Part shown: piece after piece, positions 1 to 7,888 of the stretch
How the letters are laid out: every line of letters starts with the position of its first letter
Position numbering within the stretch: the stretch's first letter is position 1
Source of the DNA: Larkinella punicea
GTDB lineage: Bacteria > Bacteroidota > Bacteroidia > Cytophagales > Spirosomataceae
Length of the DNA stretch: 64,000 nucleotides
Assembly: GCF_003334855.1 (NCBI RefSeq)
Contig: NZ_QOWE01000006.1
Coordinates: forward strand, 248,001-312,000
Direction: 5' to 3'
The notes under the pieces: generated by a model
What the model saw: only the letters and a program-made list of their open reading frames with translations
Told to the model about the DNA's origin: nothing
Database searches by the model: none
Translations under genes and position numbers: made by a program

Positions 1-750
1 GAGATCGCCGATTTCGTCCAGAAAAATGCTGCCTTTGTTGGCGAGTTCAAACCGCCCGACGCGGTCGGATTTGGCGTCGGTGAAAGCCCCGCGCAGGTGG
101 CCGAACAGCTCACTTTCAAACAAGGTCGACGAAATACCGCCCAGATTGACTTTTACGAACGGTTTGCTCCGGCGTCGGCTGTTCTGGTGAATGGCTTCGG
201 CAATCAGTTCCTTGCCCGTTCCGCTTTCGCCCGTAATCAAAACCGGGGCGTCGGTGGGCGACACGCGGCCGATCGTTTCCAGAATGTCGAGCAGTTTGGC
301 GTCTTCGCCGACAATGTGTTCAAACTGGTACTGCTGATCGAGTTTCTGGCGGCTGGGTGACAGCGGCTGGGCCGGTTTGGGCTGAGCCAGATTTAAAACC
401 GTGCGGATGGATTGCAGCACATAGTCATTCTGCCACGGTTTGGTGATGAAGTCTTTTGCCCCGGCTTTCATGCCCTGCACGGCCAGATCGATGGTGCCCC
501 AGCCCGTAATCAGAATCACCGGAACTGTTGGATAGCCCGCCCGAATCACGTTCAGGAGTTTCAGGCCTTCTTCGCCGGAGGTTTCGATGGAAAAATTCAT
601 ATCCAGCAACACCAGTTCTGGCGTCTCGGCGTCGAGGGCTTCCAGGGCCTGCGCAGGATTCTCAGCGGTTTTCACGGTGAAACCATCCCTCCGCAGCAGG
701 AGCGAAAGGGAGGTCTGAACCGCAATATCGTCGTCGATAATTAAGAGCAT
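1..750 (-). CDS. Sigma-54-dependent response regulator (NtrC family), C-terminus beyond the left edge
   Basis: The visible 250 residues contain a receiver domain with an acidic cluster at 6-8, a likely phospho-acceptor Asp50 in ELVLLDMNF and the conserved Lys in FITKPW. After a linker comes the start of an AAA+ sigma-54 interaction domain with Walker A GESGTGKE. The loop that normally reads GAFTGA, which contacts sigma-54, reads GAFTDA here. The AAA+ end and the Fis-type DNA-binding domain lie outside the window. Family knowledge: such proteins are phosphorylated by a histidine kinase and activate -24/-12 promoters. It follows the efflux genes on the same strand, and a sigma-54 promoter precedes that operon at 6983-6998, so it probably activates its own operon (inference). 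A sensor kinase would be expected just outside the left edge. Confidence 0.93.
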   Translation of the reverse strand, partial: MLLIIDDDIAVQTSLSLLLRRDGFTVKTAENPAQALEALDAETPELVLLDMNFSIETSGEEGLKLLNVIRAGYPTVPVILITGWGTIDLAVQGMKAGAKDFITKPWQNDYVLQSIRTVLNLAQPKPAQPLSPSRQKLDQQYQFEHIVGEDAKLLDILETIGRVSPTDAPVLITGESGTGKELIAEAIHQNSRRRSKPFVKVNLGGISSTLFESELFGHLRGAFTDAKSDRVGRFELANKGSIFLDEIGDL

Positions 751-761
751 GTTAAAAGTTA

Positions 762-863
762 TTTCGCAGAGTTAAGCAGAGAAAATCAGAGTTTAGCAGA
801 GTTTGCATTGAAAAACTTTTTTTCTCTGCTTAACTCTGATTTTCTCCGCTTAACTCTGCGAAA
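762..863. repeat. Intergenic palindrome, TTAAGCAGAG family
   Basis: Two 40-bp arms (762-801 and 824-863) are reverse complements with only two mismatches, around a 22-nt loop. The core is CGCAGAGTTAAGC(A/G)GAG. It fills the gap between the last permease and the response regulator of one operon, so it would form a long hairpin in the shared mRNA. A related copy lies at 58946-59037. Confidence 0.9.
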
Positions 864-870
864 CAAATAC

Positions 871-2025
871 TTATTCCTCATGCAACGCCACCGCCGGTTG
901 AATCCGTGCGGCCAGGCGACTGGGGAAGAGGGCGCAGAGTGTAACAATCCCGTAAATGACCACGACCGATATGGCAATGGCGGTCAGGTATATACCGGCC
1001 TGAATATCGAAGACGTTCATCAATGGGAATTGCATCGCAAACAAGAGTCCAATCAAGAGCGCAAACGTCGCCAGTACCAGGATTTCGCTGATGAATTGTT
1101 GCGAAATACCGTTTCCGGTGGCCCCCAGCGCCCGGCGCAAACCGATTTCGCCCCGGCGTTTGGCAATGCTCAGATTCAGAACGCCGAACAACCCGAGGGC
1201 GACGTTGATCAGCAGGAAACCCGACACGATCAGGAAGATAATAACCGGCACGAGGGTCAGGTTATGCGTGGTTTTTCGCGAATCCGTCAGGTGGTCGACT
1301 TCGACGCTCCAGCCAGCTACCATCGTCGTAATCGCTTTCACCATTTTAGCTTCAAAAACCGCATCGGTCCCCGGTTTTACCCGAATCATCAGCAAATCGT
1401 CCCAGGGTGATTTCGCATCCACCAGTTCAAACAACGCCGGTTTGTCCACCATAAATTCGCCCTTCGACTTAAACGTATTGACAACACCGGTTACTTTGAA
1501 TCGTTCGCTAATGATTTTCCCCAGCGGTTTTTCGTCGCCGAACAATTCCTCCTTCAATTTCCGATTGATAACAACCGGCGAGTATTTGCCGACACTATCC
1601 GCACTTCGGTACCAGCGCCCTTCAACAACGGGAATCACCATTGTTTTGGCATAATTTTCATCGGTTACATAAAAATCTGCTAATACATGCTTTTTATTAT
1701 AATCGATGCCATTGTTCCTCGAACTCTGTGAAAACGGAAAATTGTTGCTCATTCGGGACGCTGATTCAACTTCGGGATACGCCTTGACTCGTTGCAAAAC
1801 CATCTCGATTTTTTGGGCGAGTTCGGTGGTATCTTCATTGCTTTTCAGGCTGATGGCCCAGGCATTCTGGTATTCAAATCCCAGCGGTTCGCGGTAATTC
1901 CGGACGTTGTACACAATCAGCGAAGTCAGTCCGAAGAGGACCAGAAATGAAGCCAAAATCTCCACCAGCAGCAGCGAGTGAGCTTTCTTCTTGTTCCAGA
2001 TTAATTTAAAAAGATGTCGGATCAT
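871..2025 (-). CDS. ABC transporter permease, MacB/FtsX type (second permease of operon)
   Basis: This 384-residue inner-membrane protein has the MacB layout. There is one N-terminal membrane helix (about 19-41), then a periplasmic domain of roughly 210 residues, then three helices at about 255-370 forming the FtsX-like unit. The conserved segment IAKRRGEIGLRRALGA lies after the second helix. It probably pairs with the permease at 2115-3359 and the ATPase at 3449-4111. Family knowledge: MacB-type transporters do not move substrate through the membrane themselves; they drive periplasmic substrate into a TolC channel through the adaptor. The substrate cannot be told from sequence. Confidence 0.9.
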   Translation of the reverse strand: MIRHLFKLIWNKKKAHSLLLVEILASFLVLFGLTSLIVYNVRNYREPLGFEYQNAWAISLKSNEDTTELAQKIEMVLQRVKAYPEVESASRMSNNFPFSQSSRNNGIDYNKKHVLADFYVTDENYAKTMVIPVVEGRWYRSADSVGKYSPVVINRKLKEELFGDEKPLGKIISERFKVTGVVNTFKSKGEFMVDKPALFELVDAKSPWDDLLMIRVKPGTDAVFEAKMVKAITTMVAGWSVEVDHLTDSRKTTHNLTLVPVIIFLIVSGFLLINVALGLFGVLNLSIAKRRGEIGLRRALGATGNGISQQFISEILVLATFALLIGLLFAMQFPLMNVFDIQAGIYLTAIAISVVVIYGIVTLCALFPSRLAARIQPAVALHEE

Positions 2026-2038
2026 AGTTGTAGGGATT

Positions 2039-2114
2039 AAAAAGAGGGAAGGGAGGAGGGAGGAACGGAATAAAATGAGACTACTTTGTCCTTTCTTCCC
2101 TCATCCTTTACTCC
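2039..2114. repeat. Degenerate purine/pyrimidine palindrome between the two permease genes
   Basis: A purine-rich left half (AAGAGGGAAGGGAGGAGG, from about 2040) faces a pyrimidine-rich right half (CCTTTCTTCCCTCATCCTTT, from about 2090). Pairing is imperfect. It occupies almost the whole gap between the two permeases and looks like a decayed member of the intergenic palindromes described elsewhere in this window. A similar single arm lies near 40880-40920. Confidence 0.4.
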
Positions 2115-3359
2115 TTATGCTTTAAGTGCTTCCGCGATTTTGAGTTTTGACATGCGCAGGGCGGGCAGGACGCCGGACAGGAGCCCGAAGACGAGACAGA
2201 CCAACAGGCTGACCAGGAATACGTTCAGATTGATGGTCAGGTCGGCGTAGGCAATGATGCCGCTGCTGTTGATGAGTTGTATGACAATCAGGGTTAGAAC
2301 GAGCGCGATGCCGCCACCGATCAGCGTGATGAAAAGGTTTTCGATGATAAACTGCCACATGAGGGTTCGGACGGGTGCGCCGAAGGCTTTCCGGATGCCG
2401 ATTTCCGAGGCCCGTTCCATGATCCGGCTGACGTTCACGTTCACCAGGTTGATGGCCGGAAGTCCAATCAACATGAGCATGATAAAGGCAATGATACCGA
2501 AAAAGACGGTTTTCAGTCCTTTGTTGCCGTTGAGGGTGCCGACGAAATTTTCCACATACGGCTCGCTTTTCACTTCCACATACGCATATTTATACCCATC
2601 CTCAACGCCCGGCAACGGGATTCGGGCGATGTGGCTCTGAAATTCATCCCGAACGGTTTTGAGATCGGACGTCTTTTTCGCCAGCAGAATCGCCACGTAA
2701 CCGCCCCGCATGCCGGTTCGCTGGTAATTACTTTTAGGCGTGGTGTACGGATAGTAGACGTCGGCGTAGGTAAATGGCCGGGTCACCGGGCTGCCTTTCA
2801 CCACCCCGATAACCCGGTAATGAATGCTTTCGATTTCAACGTCTTTGCCAATTACCGATTCCGCCACATTCCCAAAATACTGCTTTTTGAAGTCATCTGT
2901 AATCACAACAACCAGATCGCTGTTGGCAATATTTTGCTCGTTGTAGGGCTTGCCTTCCAGAAAGTCAAACTCGGTCACTTCCCAGAAATCCGCGTCGGTA
3001 TACTTGGTGTTCAGCTTGATTTTCTGCGAACCCACGTAGGCGTTGGAGCTATTGACAAAGGTACAGATCGTGACCCGCTCGGCGGTTTTCAGCGATTTGG
3101 CGTATTCCGTCAAAAACTTGAAGCTCATCGGCCCCGAACTGCTGCCGGTTCTGGTCGAATCCTGGGTTCGCATCTGCATGATGTAAAGCGACCGGTCGCG
3201 TTTGGTTTCCGGGTAATGACTCCCGAACAAATGGTCGAGAAACGAGGTCAGCACCATCAGCACCGTCAGGGTCAGGCTGATGCCGAAGAGCGTAATGAAG
3301 GTGTAAAAAGGATGCCGCAAGAGCACCTTCCAGGCGATTTTTATGTAGTTGGATAACAT
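2115..3359 (-). CDS. ABC transporter permease, MacB/FtsX type (first permease of operon)
   Basis: The protein has 414 residues: an N-terminal helix (about 20-42), a long periplasmic MacB-like core domain (about 45-280), then FtsX-type helices near 285-305, 335-360 and 375-405. The motif SRIMERASEIGIRKAFGAP before the penultimate helix is typical of the family. Its sequence differs clearly from its partner at 871-2025, so the pair probably forms a heterodimer (inference). It begins 89 nt after the ATPase gene stops; that gap is filled by a perfect 25-bp palindrome. Confidence 0.92.
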   Translation of the reverse strand: MLSNYIKIAWKVLLRHPFYTFITLFGISLTLTVLMVLTSFLDHLFGSHYPETKRDRSLYIMQMRTQDSTRTGSSSGPMSFKFLTEYAKSLKTAERVTICTFVNSSNAYVGSQKIKLNTKYTDADFWEVTEFDFLEGKPYNEQNIANSDLVVVITDDFKKQYFGNVAESVIGKDVEIESIHYRVIGVVKGSPVTRPFTYADVYYPYTTPKSNYQRTGMRGGYVAILLAKKTSDLKTVRDEFQSHIARIPLPGVEDGYKYAYVEVKSEPYVENFVGTLNGNKGLKTVFFGIIAFIMLMLIGLPAINLVNVNVSRIMERASEIGIRKAFGAPVRTLMWQFIIENLFITLIGGGIALVLTLIVIQLINSSGIIAYADLTINLNVFLVSLLVCLVFGLLSGVLPALRMSKLKIAEALKA

Positions 3360-3360
3360 A

Positions 3361-3441
3361 ATTTTGAATGAGTGAATGATAGAATGAGTGAATAGAGAAT
3401 GAGGTGACAGTTTTTTATTCTATCATTCACTCATTCAAAAT
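3361..3441. repeat. Intergenic palindrome, GAATGAGTGAATGA family
   Basis: Arms 3361-3385 and 3417-3441 are exact 25-bp reverse complements around a 31-nt loop. The left arm is built from near-repeats of GAATGAGTGAATGA. The structure fills the gap between the ATPase and the first permease of the efflux operon. Related ATTC-rich sequence occurs in the signal-peptide coding region near 39555-39590. Confidence 0.9.
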
Positions 3442-3448
3442 TCAAAAT

Positions 3449-4111
3449 TCACTGTACCTGAGTCCCGTCGAAAAGCCGGATCAATCGATGCGTGCGTTTG
3501 GCCATGTTTTCGTCGTGCGTCACCATAATGATCGTGGCTCCTTCGTCGTTCAGGCCTTGCAGGATGTTCATGATTTCGTTGCCCATCGCGCTGTCGAGGT
3601 TGCCGGTGGGTTCATCGGCCAGGATGATTTCCGGTTTGCCAACGATGGCGCGGGCGATGGCGACGCGCTGTTTCTGTCCGCCCGATAACTGCTTCGGGAA
3701 GTGCTTGATGCGGTTGCTCAAACCTACTTTTTCCAGGGCTTCCTTGGCGTAGGTCTGGCGCGGTTTTCCGTTCGTGGAGCGATACAACAGCGGGATTTCG
3801 ACGTTATCGACCACCGATAAGTCGTTGATCAGGTGGAAGCTCTGGAAAATGAAACCGATCTTCTCGTTGCGCAAACGGGCCAGTTCCCTGTCGCGGTAGG
3901 TCGAAACCCGCTGACCATCCAGCTCCACAGTGCCTTTTGAGGGTTCGTCCAGCAGCCCCATGATGTTGAGCAGCGTCGATTTGCCGCAACCCGATGGTCC
4001 CATGATGGAGACAAATTCACCCTTGCGGATGTTGAGGTTGATGTTGTTGAGCGCCAGCGTCTCGATGCTGCTGGTGCGGTACACTTTTTCGATGTTCGTA
4101 AGGTTGATCAT
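3449..4111 (-). CDS. ABC transporter ATP-binding protein, LolD/MacB type
   Basis: The 220-residue ATPase has Walker A GPSGCGKST, signature LSGGQKQRVAIARA, Walker B IILADEPTGNLDS and the switch His in MVTHD. It should energise the two downstream permeases. I place the start at 4111 (MINLTNIEKVYRT). The reading frame stays open for 23 more codons upstream, but those codons are read through the right-hand part of the palindrome at 4135-4211 and give no conserved sequence. The size from 4111 is normal for the family. Confidence 0.95.
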   Translation of the reverse strand: MINLTNIEKVYRTSSIETLALNNINLNIRKGEFVSIMGPSGCGKSTLLNIMGLLDEPSKGTVELDGQRVSTYRDRELARLRNEKIGFIFQSFHLINDLSVVDNVEIPLLYRSTNGKPRQTYAKEALEKVGLSNRIKHFPKQLSGGQKQRVAIARAIVGKPEIILADEPTGNLDSAMGNEIMNILQGLNDEGATIIMVTHDENMAKRTHRLIRLFDGTQVQ

Positions 4112-4134
4112 GTTAGTATTTGATTTGTTTTTTA

Positions 4135-4211
4135 CCCCTAAATCCCCTAAAGGGGACTTGGACGCGGTGTCCAGATGCAAAAGTAAAAGTCCCCTTTAGG
4201 GGATTTAGGGG
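4135..4211. repeat. Family A palindrome (CCCCTAAATCCCCTAAAGGGG), copy 1
   Basis: A 77-bp element with arms of about 23 bp around an asymmetric centre containing CTTGGACGC and GATGC. Three further copies lie at 10005-10103, 31661-31778 and 46153-46253. The right end reaches into the 3' end of the TolC gene and supplies its TAA stop. From memory, CCCCTAAATCCCC-type palindromes are common in Bacteroidota genomes; I could not check this here. Confidence 0.92.
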
Positions 4212-5707
4212 CGTATTTTTTCATTGCGTTCAAAATCGTACAGCGTCAGCAGCCGGATGGTGTAAAAAGCCGTCCAGTAATCCCGCAGGGCCAGAATGGC
4301 GTCGCGCCGGGCGCGGTCTTTTTCCTGCATGGCAATGCCTAAATCCGTGACGCTCAAATCGCTCAGAATAAAGCGGTTCTGGGCAATCTGATAGCGTTGC
4401 TGACCGATGGCGTCAGCTTCGGCGGTGAGTTTAACCTGCTGCTGGAGCATTTGCAGGAGTGTTACCTGCGTATAAATGGCCTGCTCGAACGTCAGCTTGT
4501 CCTGCTCCACGGTTTGCGTCACCAACTGCTGCGTGGCTTTGGCGGTTTCGGTTCGGGCCTGGGCACGTCCCCAGGTCATGATGGGCAACACAAACTGCAC
4601 TTCGAGGTACTCCCGATCCTGTGGACGGATGTAAATATCGCCCAGATTAGCGCCCCGGTTCGACAGACCAAAAGCCGCATTCAGCGTGGCATTCAGGCCG
4701 TTGTCTTTGCGGGCTTTGTCCACATCGCGCTGGGCTTCCAGGGCTTTTCGCCGGAAGGCGATGGCGTCGGAGCGGTTGTTGAAGGCTTCGTTCAAGGCTT
4801 TTTGAACGTCGATGGCGAGTTCGGTGATTTGGGTCGGCACCACCAGTTCCAGCTTCCGGTCGTCGCGGTAGCCCATGTACGAACGCAGGCTCAATGACGC
4901 AATTTCGGCATTCTGGCGGGCCGACGCGAACTCTTTTTTGGCCGTCAGCACGCCCATTTGCAATTGCAGGATGTCATTCTGGGAAATCTTGCCCAGTTCC
5001 AGTTTGTGTTGGGCAATTTTATACAGCGTGTCGTTGTTGCTCAGGTTTTTTTCGGCAATCTGCAAATTGACCTGCGCCACCAGCAAATCGAAATAATAGC
5101 CCGTGGCCGAAACCGTCACTTTCTCCATCGACTCGATGAAAAACTGGTTGCTTTCTTCAAATTTCAACGGCTCAATTTTGCGATCCCACTTCATTTGGTT
5201 GAATTGAAACAGCGGCTGCCGGAGTCCGACCGCAAACGGAATGCCGTTGTACAGCCGGTTATTTCGCTCGAAATCGTCAAACCGCTGAATCTGTTTCTGC
5301 ACGAAAACCGACCCGCCGGTTGGCGCAATGTTCTGGCTCAGCGAGAGATTCAAAACCGAATTGTTGTTGGAAATCGGTTGAAAACTAATGGTTCCGTCAG
5401 GTTGCGTTACCTGGATAAACGACCGTTCGAAGTTGGGCAGTGAACCGTCTAGGCTCAGTTGGGGTTTGAAACCCGCCTGAAACGTCCGGTATTGCCAGTA
5501 GCTGGTTTGCTTCTGTGTGGCCGCCTGTTTCGCCGAAATCGACTGCGACTTCGCCATCTGCACCACATCATCCAGCGTCAGTAACTGCGGCTGGGCTTGA
5601 AGGGTATGTCCCAGCAAAAGAAGCACAAGAAGACCGAGACTAATCAGAAGAGCCGTCTTTTTTTCGGTAATCAGTGGCTTGTTCGGGGTAGCGTGTTCAG
5701 TTTGCAT
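4205..5707 (-). CDS. TolC-family outer membrane efflux channel
   Basis: The 500-residue protein has an N-terminal hydrophobic export segment (about 22-39, ending LQAQP) and two repeats of the long alpha-helical TolC fold. Typical features are LTLDDVVQMA near the start of the mature protein, and long Gln/Ala-rich helices in each half. It would provide the outer-membrane exit duct for the adaptor and MacB-type pump. Its ATG overlaps the end of the adaptor gene by 11 bp, implying coupled translation. The last residues (IRP, stop) are encoded by the edge of the family A palindrome at 4135-4211, so the native C-terminus may have been altered by the element. Confidence 0.93.
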   Translation of the reverse strand: MQTEHATPNKPLITEKKTALLISLGLLVLLLLGHTLQAQPQLLTLDDVVQMAKSQSISAKQAATQKQTSYWQYRTFQAGFKPQLSLDGSLPNFERSFIQVTQPDGTISFQPISNNNSVLNLSLSQNIAPTGGSVFVQKQIQRFDDFERNNRLYNGIPFAVGLRQPLFQFNQMKWDRKIEPLKFEESNQFFIESMEKVTVSATGYYFDLLVAQVNLQIAEKNLSNNDTLYKIAQHKLELGKISQNDILQLQMGVLTAKKEFASARQNAEIASLSLRSYMGYRDDRKLELVVPTQITELAIDVQKALNEAFNNRSDAIAFRRKALEAQRDVDKARKDNGLNATLNAAFGLSNRGANLGDIYIRPQDREYLEVQFVLPIMTWGRAQARTETAKATQQLVTQTVEQDKLTFEQAIYTQVTLLQMLQQQVKLTAEADAIGQQRYQIAQNRFILSDLSVTDLGIAMQEKDRARRDAILALRDYWTAFYTIRLLTLYDFERNEKIRP

Positions 5708-6956
5708 GGTTTTCGATGGTGATTTCCTGCAAATGCTCGAACTCGCTCAAATCGGTGATGATGACGCGCTCGCCCGGCTGAATCCCGCTTTTGATCTCCA
5801 CGTAATCGAAGTTGGACAGACCGACCTGCACCTCCCGGCGTTGGGCGATTCCCTGGTTATTCAGGATGTAAACAAACTGATTTTTCTTGCCTTTGAACGC
5901 CGGTCCGTTGGCCACCCGAACGGCTTTGGCGGTCTGGCTGGTTACCACAAAGACTTCCACTTTCATGTTGGGCCGGAGCGACGCGTGGTGGTTATCATCC
6001 AGTTGCACCACGAACTGGATGACGCCGTTTTTCACCGACGGTTTTACCTGCGTAATGAGGCCGCGCAAATTGGTTTCGTTGACTTTGACGATAACCGGCA
6101 AACCGGCTTTCACCTGATCGGCGTAGACATCGGAGCAGGAGCCTTCAATCCGAAAACTACCCAGATCGGCCAGTTTCGCCAGAATTTCGCCTTCGTTGAC
6201 CGCCGAGCCGATGTTCTCATTCACCCAGGTCAGCACGCCCGGTCGGTCGGCGATGATGTTGGCCTGATTCAGTTTTCGATCCAGTTCGCTCAGGTTTTTC
6301 TCTTCGATTTGCGCCTGCAAGGTGGTTTCTTTCAGGCTGGCGCCCATCGACTGGCGGTTGTAGGAGAGATCGTTTTCCAGTTTTTTCTTTTCCAACTCGG
6401 CAATGCGAAGGCTGTTTTCGGCGCGGGTGACGTCTTCCTGGGTTTGTCCCCCGACTTTCAGCAGGCGTCGGGCATCTTCCAGTTCGGCTTTTAGCCGGTT
6501 GATGTTGAGGGATTTGATCTGGTCGTCGGCTTCGGCATCGAAGAGGTTTTTGTTGAGCTTCATCCGCAATTGTTCGATGCTGTTGCGTTTGAGCGCCAAC
6601 TGATCTTTCATCTTTTCGAATTCAATGAGGGTCAGCGATTTGTCCAGATCCAGAATGGCCTGACCCGGTTTGATCTGCGTGCCAGGGGTCAGCAGGACGC
6701 GCCGGATGCTGGCGCGGATGGGGCTGGTGATGATTTGTTCGTATGCCGGAATCACCTCACCCGTGGCGCTCAGCGAATTCTCGACCGGGCCAATCTCCGC
6801 CGTCGCTGTCCGGATGCGCGAGGCTTCGACGGATGTTTTTAAAACACGCCGGAAGAAGTAAATCGCGATTCCGGCAACGACCAGCACGACAAAGACGATG
6901 AGGTAATTTTTGGTCCGGCTTTGCCTGACGATTTCGGGGGCTAATTCTCTGTCCAT
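5697..6956 (-). CDS. Periplasmic adaptor (HlyD/MacA type) of tripartite efflux pump
   Basis: The 419-residue protein starts with a short cytoplasmic tail and a single membrane anchor (about 19-36). A biotinyl-lipoyl-like segment, a long helical hairpin (about 115-215, with strong heptad character) and beta-barrel and membrane-proximal domains follow. This is the standard adaptor bridging an inner-membrane pump and TolC. It is the first gene of the leftward operon. A sigma-54 promoter lies 27-42 bp upstream of its ATG, which predicts a leader of only about 15 nt, consistent with the absence of a Shine-Dalgarno site. Confidence 0.92.
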   Translation of the reverse strand: MDRELAPEIVRQSRTKNYLIVFVVLVVAGIAIYFFRRVLKTSVEASRIRTATAEIGPVENSLSATGEVIPAYEQIITSPIRASIRRVLLTPGTQIKPGQAILDLDKSLTLIEFEKMKDQLALKRNSIEQLRMKLNKNLFDAEADDQIKSLNINRLKAELEDARRLLKVGGQTQEDVTRAENSLRIAELEKKKLENDLSYNRQSMGASLKETTLQAQIEEKNLSELDRKLNQANIIADRPGVLTWVNENIGSAVNEGEILAKLADLGSFRIEGSCSDVYADQVKAGLPVIVKVNETNLRGLITQVKPSVKNGVIQFVVQLDDNHHASLRPNMKVEVFVVTSQTAKAVRVANGPAFKGKKNQFVYILNNQGIAQRREVQVGLSNFDYVEIKSGIQPGERVIITDLSEFEHLQEITIENHAN

Positions 6957-6982
6957 TTGTTGTTATACCTTGACAGAGACTA

Positions 6983-6998
6983 TCCAAACGATGTGCCA
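6983..6998 (-). promoter_or_regulatory. Sigma-54 (-24/-12) promoter of the efflux operon
   Basis: Read on the minus strand the site is TGGCAC-A-TCGT-TTGGA. The -24 box matches the consensus TGGCAC exactly. The spacing to the -12 box is correct, and the -12 box differs from TTGCW in one base (GG for GC). It lies just before the adaptor gene in an operon that ends with a sigma-54 activator. The promoter at 48580-48595 has the same -12 variant and the same spacing. Confidence 0.72.
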
Positions 6999-7051
6999 GT
7001 TGTTAAATAGTTGATAATTAAAAGGTTATCTTCTTTTTGGTTTTCTAAAAG

Positions 7052-7086
7052 TGTGCGGTTTCGCACGGGTTGTGCGGGTTTGAACG
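7052..7086. promoter_or_regulatory. Paired upstream activator sites for the sigma-54 promoter
   Basis: A palindrome TGTGCG-GTTT-CGCACG (7052-7067) is followed by a second, half-conserved copy TGTGCG-GGTT-TGAACG (7071-7086), 19 bp on. The near edge is about 55 bp upstream of the -24 GG, a usual distance for an NtrC-type activator. The same half-site, TGTNCG, occurs as two palindromes at 48488-48526 before another sigma-54 promoter. That binding is by the regulator at 1-750 is inference. Confidence 0.55.
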
Positions 7087-7211
7087 GGGTGGTATTACTA
7101 CAATCTGAAAGGTTTTATTTAGATATATTCATAAATTGTGTCGACGAGTGAAATTTGCAAATGGACTGATTGGCGTGCGGTAAATACCATCATCTTATTC
7201 ATCTATTTTTT

Positions 7212-7823
7212 ATGAAAACGAAAACTTTACTATGCCTGATTCTGGTGATCAGCGGGTTTGCGGTAACGTATGGTCAATCGGTTTCAAAAAATATTCTTCG
7301 CGTCGGCATCGGTACCCACTGGCCTTATATGGGAGAGGGATCTGGTATGAAAGGCGGGATTGCCTTTTCGGGTGAGTATATGCGGGAGCTGAAAAAACAC
7401 TTTTTCTTAAGTAGCAATGTGCAGTATTTAACTCGTCACGAAGGATTTAAAAACGAGATCAACATCAATCGTTCCGAGAACGTAGTTGTGCCCAGCTTTT
7501 TGAAAAATAAGCGGGTGCAGCATGAATCGATTGTCGCGGGCTTTGTGAGTGCCGTATGGGCACCCCTGGATGATTCACGAAGTCTCTTTCTGATCGGCGC
7601 CGGTGTCGGGGTTCGCTATAAAATGTACACGCAGTTTTGGACCTATAGCAATCCGGATGGATATATGATCGAAAGTCGGCGTCGGATAAGTCCGGCTGGC
7701 AACTTTCTGCTTAGCTATGATTACAAACTAAACCGTCACCTGAATCTCGGCATCCGGCAAAATTTCATCATCGACGGCGAGTTTATTCCGCTGCTGACGA
7801 TCGGCGTTGGTGCCCGGTTTTGA
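7212..7823 (+). CDS. Predicted outer-membrane beta-barrel protein, unknown function
   Basis: A signal peptide (MKTKTLLCLILVISGFAVTYGQ) is followed by about 180 residues of alternating polar and hydrophobic strands with Gly/Tyr turns. The protein ends in Phe (GVGARF), as outer-membrane barrels do. The start at 7212 is chosen because the signal peptide begins there; an in-frame ATG at 7170 would add 14 poor residues. It is divergent from the efflux operon across the activator sites, so the two may share regulation (inference). I do not recognise a specific family. Confidence 0.75.
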   Translation: MKTKTLLCLILVISGFAVTYGQSVSKNILRVGIGTHWPYMGEGSGMKGGIAFSGEYMRELKKHFFLSSNVQYLTRHEGFKNEININRSENVVVPSFLKNKRVQHESIVAGFVSAVWAPLDDSRSLFLIGAGVGVRYKMYTQFWTYSNPDGYMIESRRRISPAGNFLLSYDYKLNRHLNLGIRQNFIIDGEFIPLLTIGVGARF

Positions 7824-7832
7824 GCTATAAAA

Positions 7833-7862
7833 AAAGCCCCGTATTCATGGGGCATAATTTTT
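7833..7862. terminator. Rho-independent terminator
   Basis: The hairpin GCCCCGTATTCATGGGGC is preceded by an A-run and followed by a T-run, so it can serve both the barrel gene (plus) and the convergent S9 peptidase gene (minus). Confidence 0.8.
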
Positions 7863-7888
7863 TATCAAGGATACACCTTCAACCGCTG

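Noticed and set aside
4112-4180. Longer N-terminus for the LolD-type ATPase
   Set aside because: The extra codons are read from the family A palindrome and are not part of the conserved family sequence.
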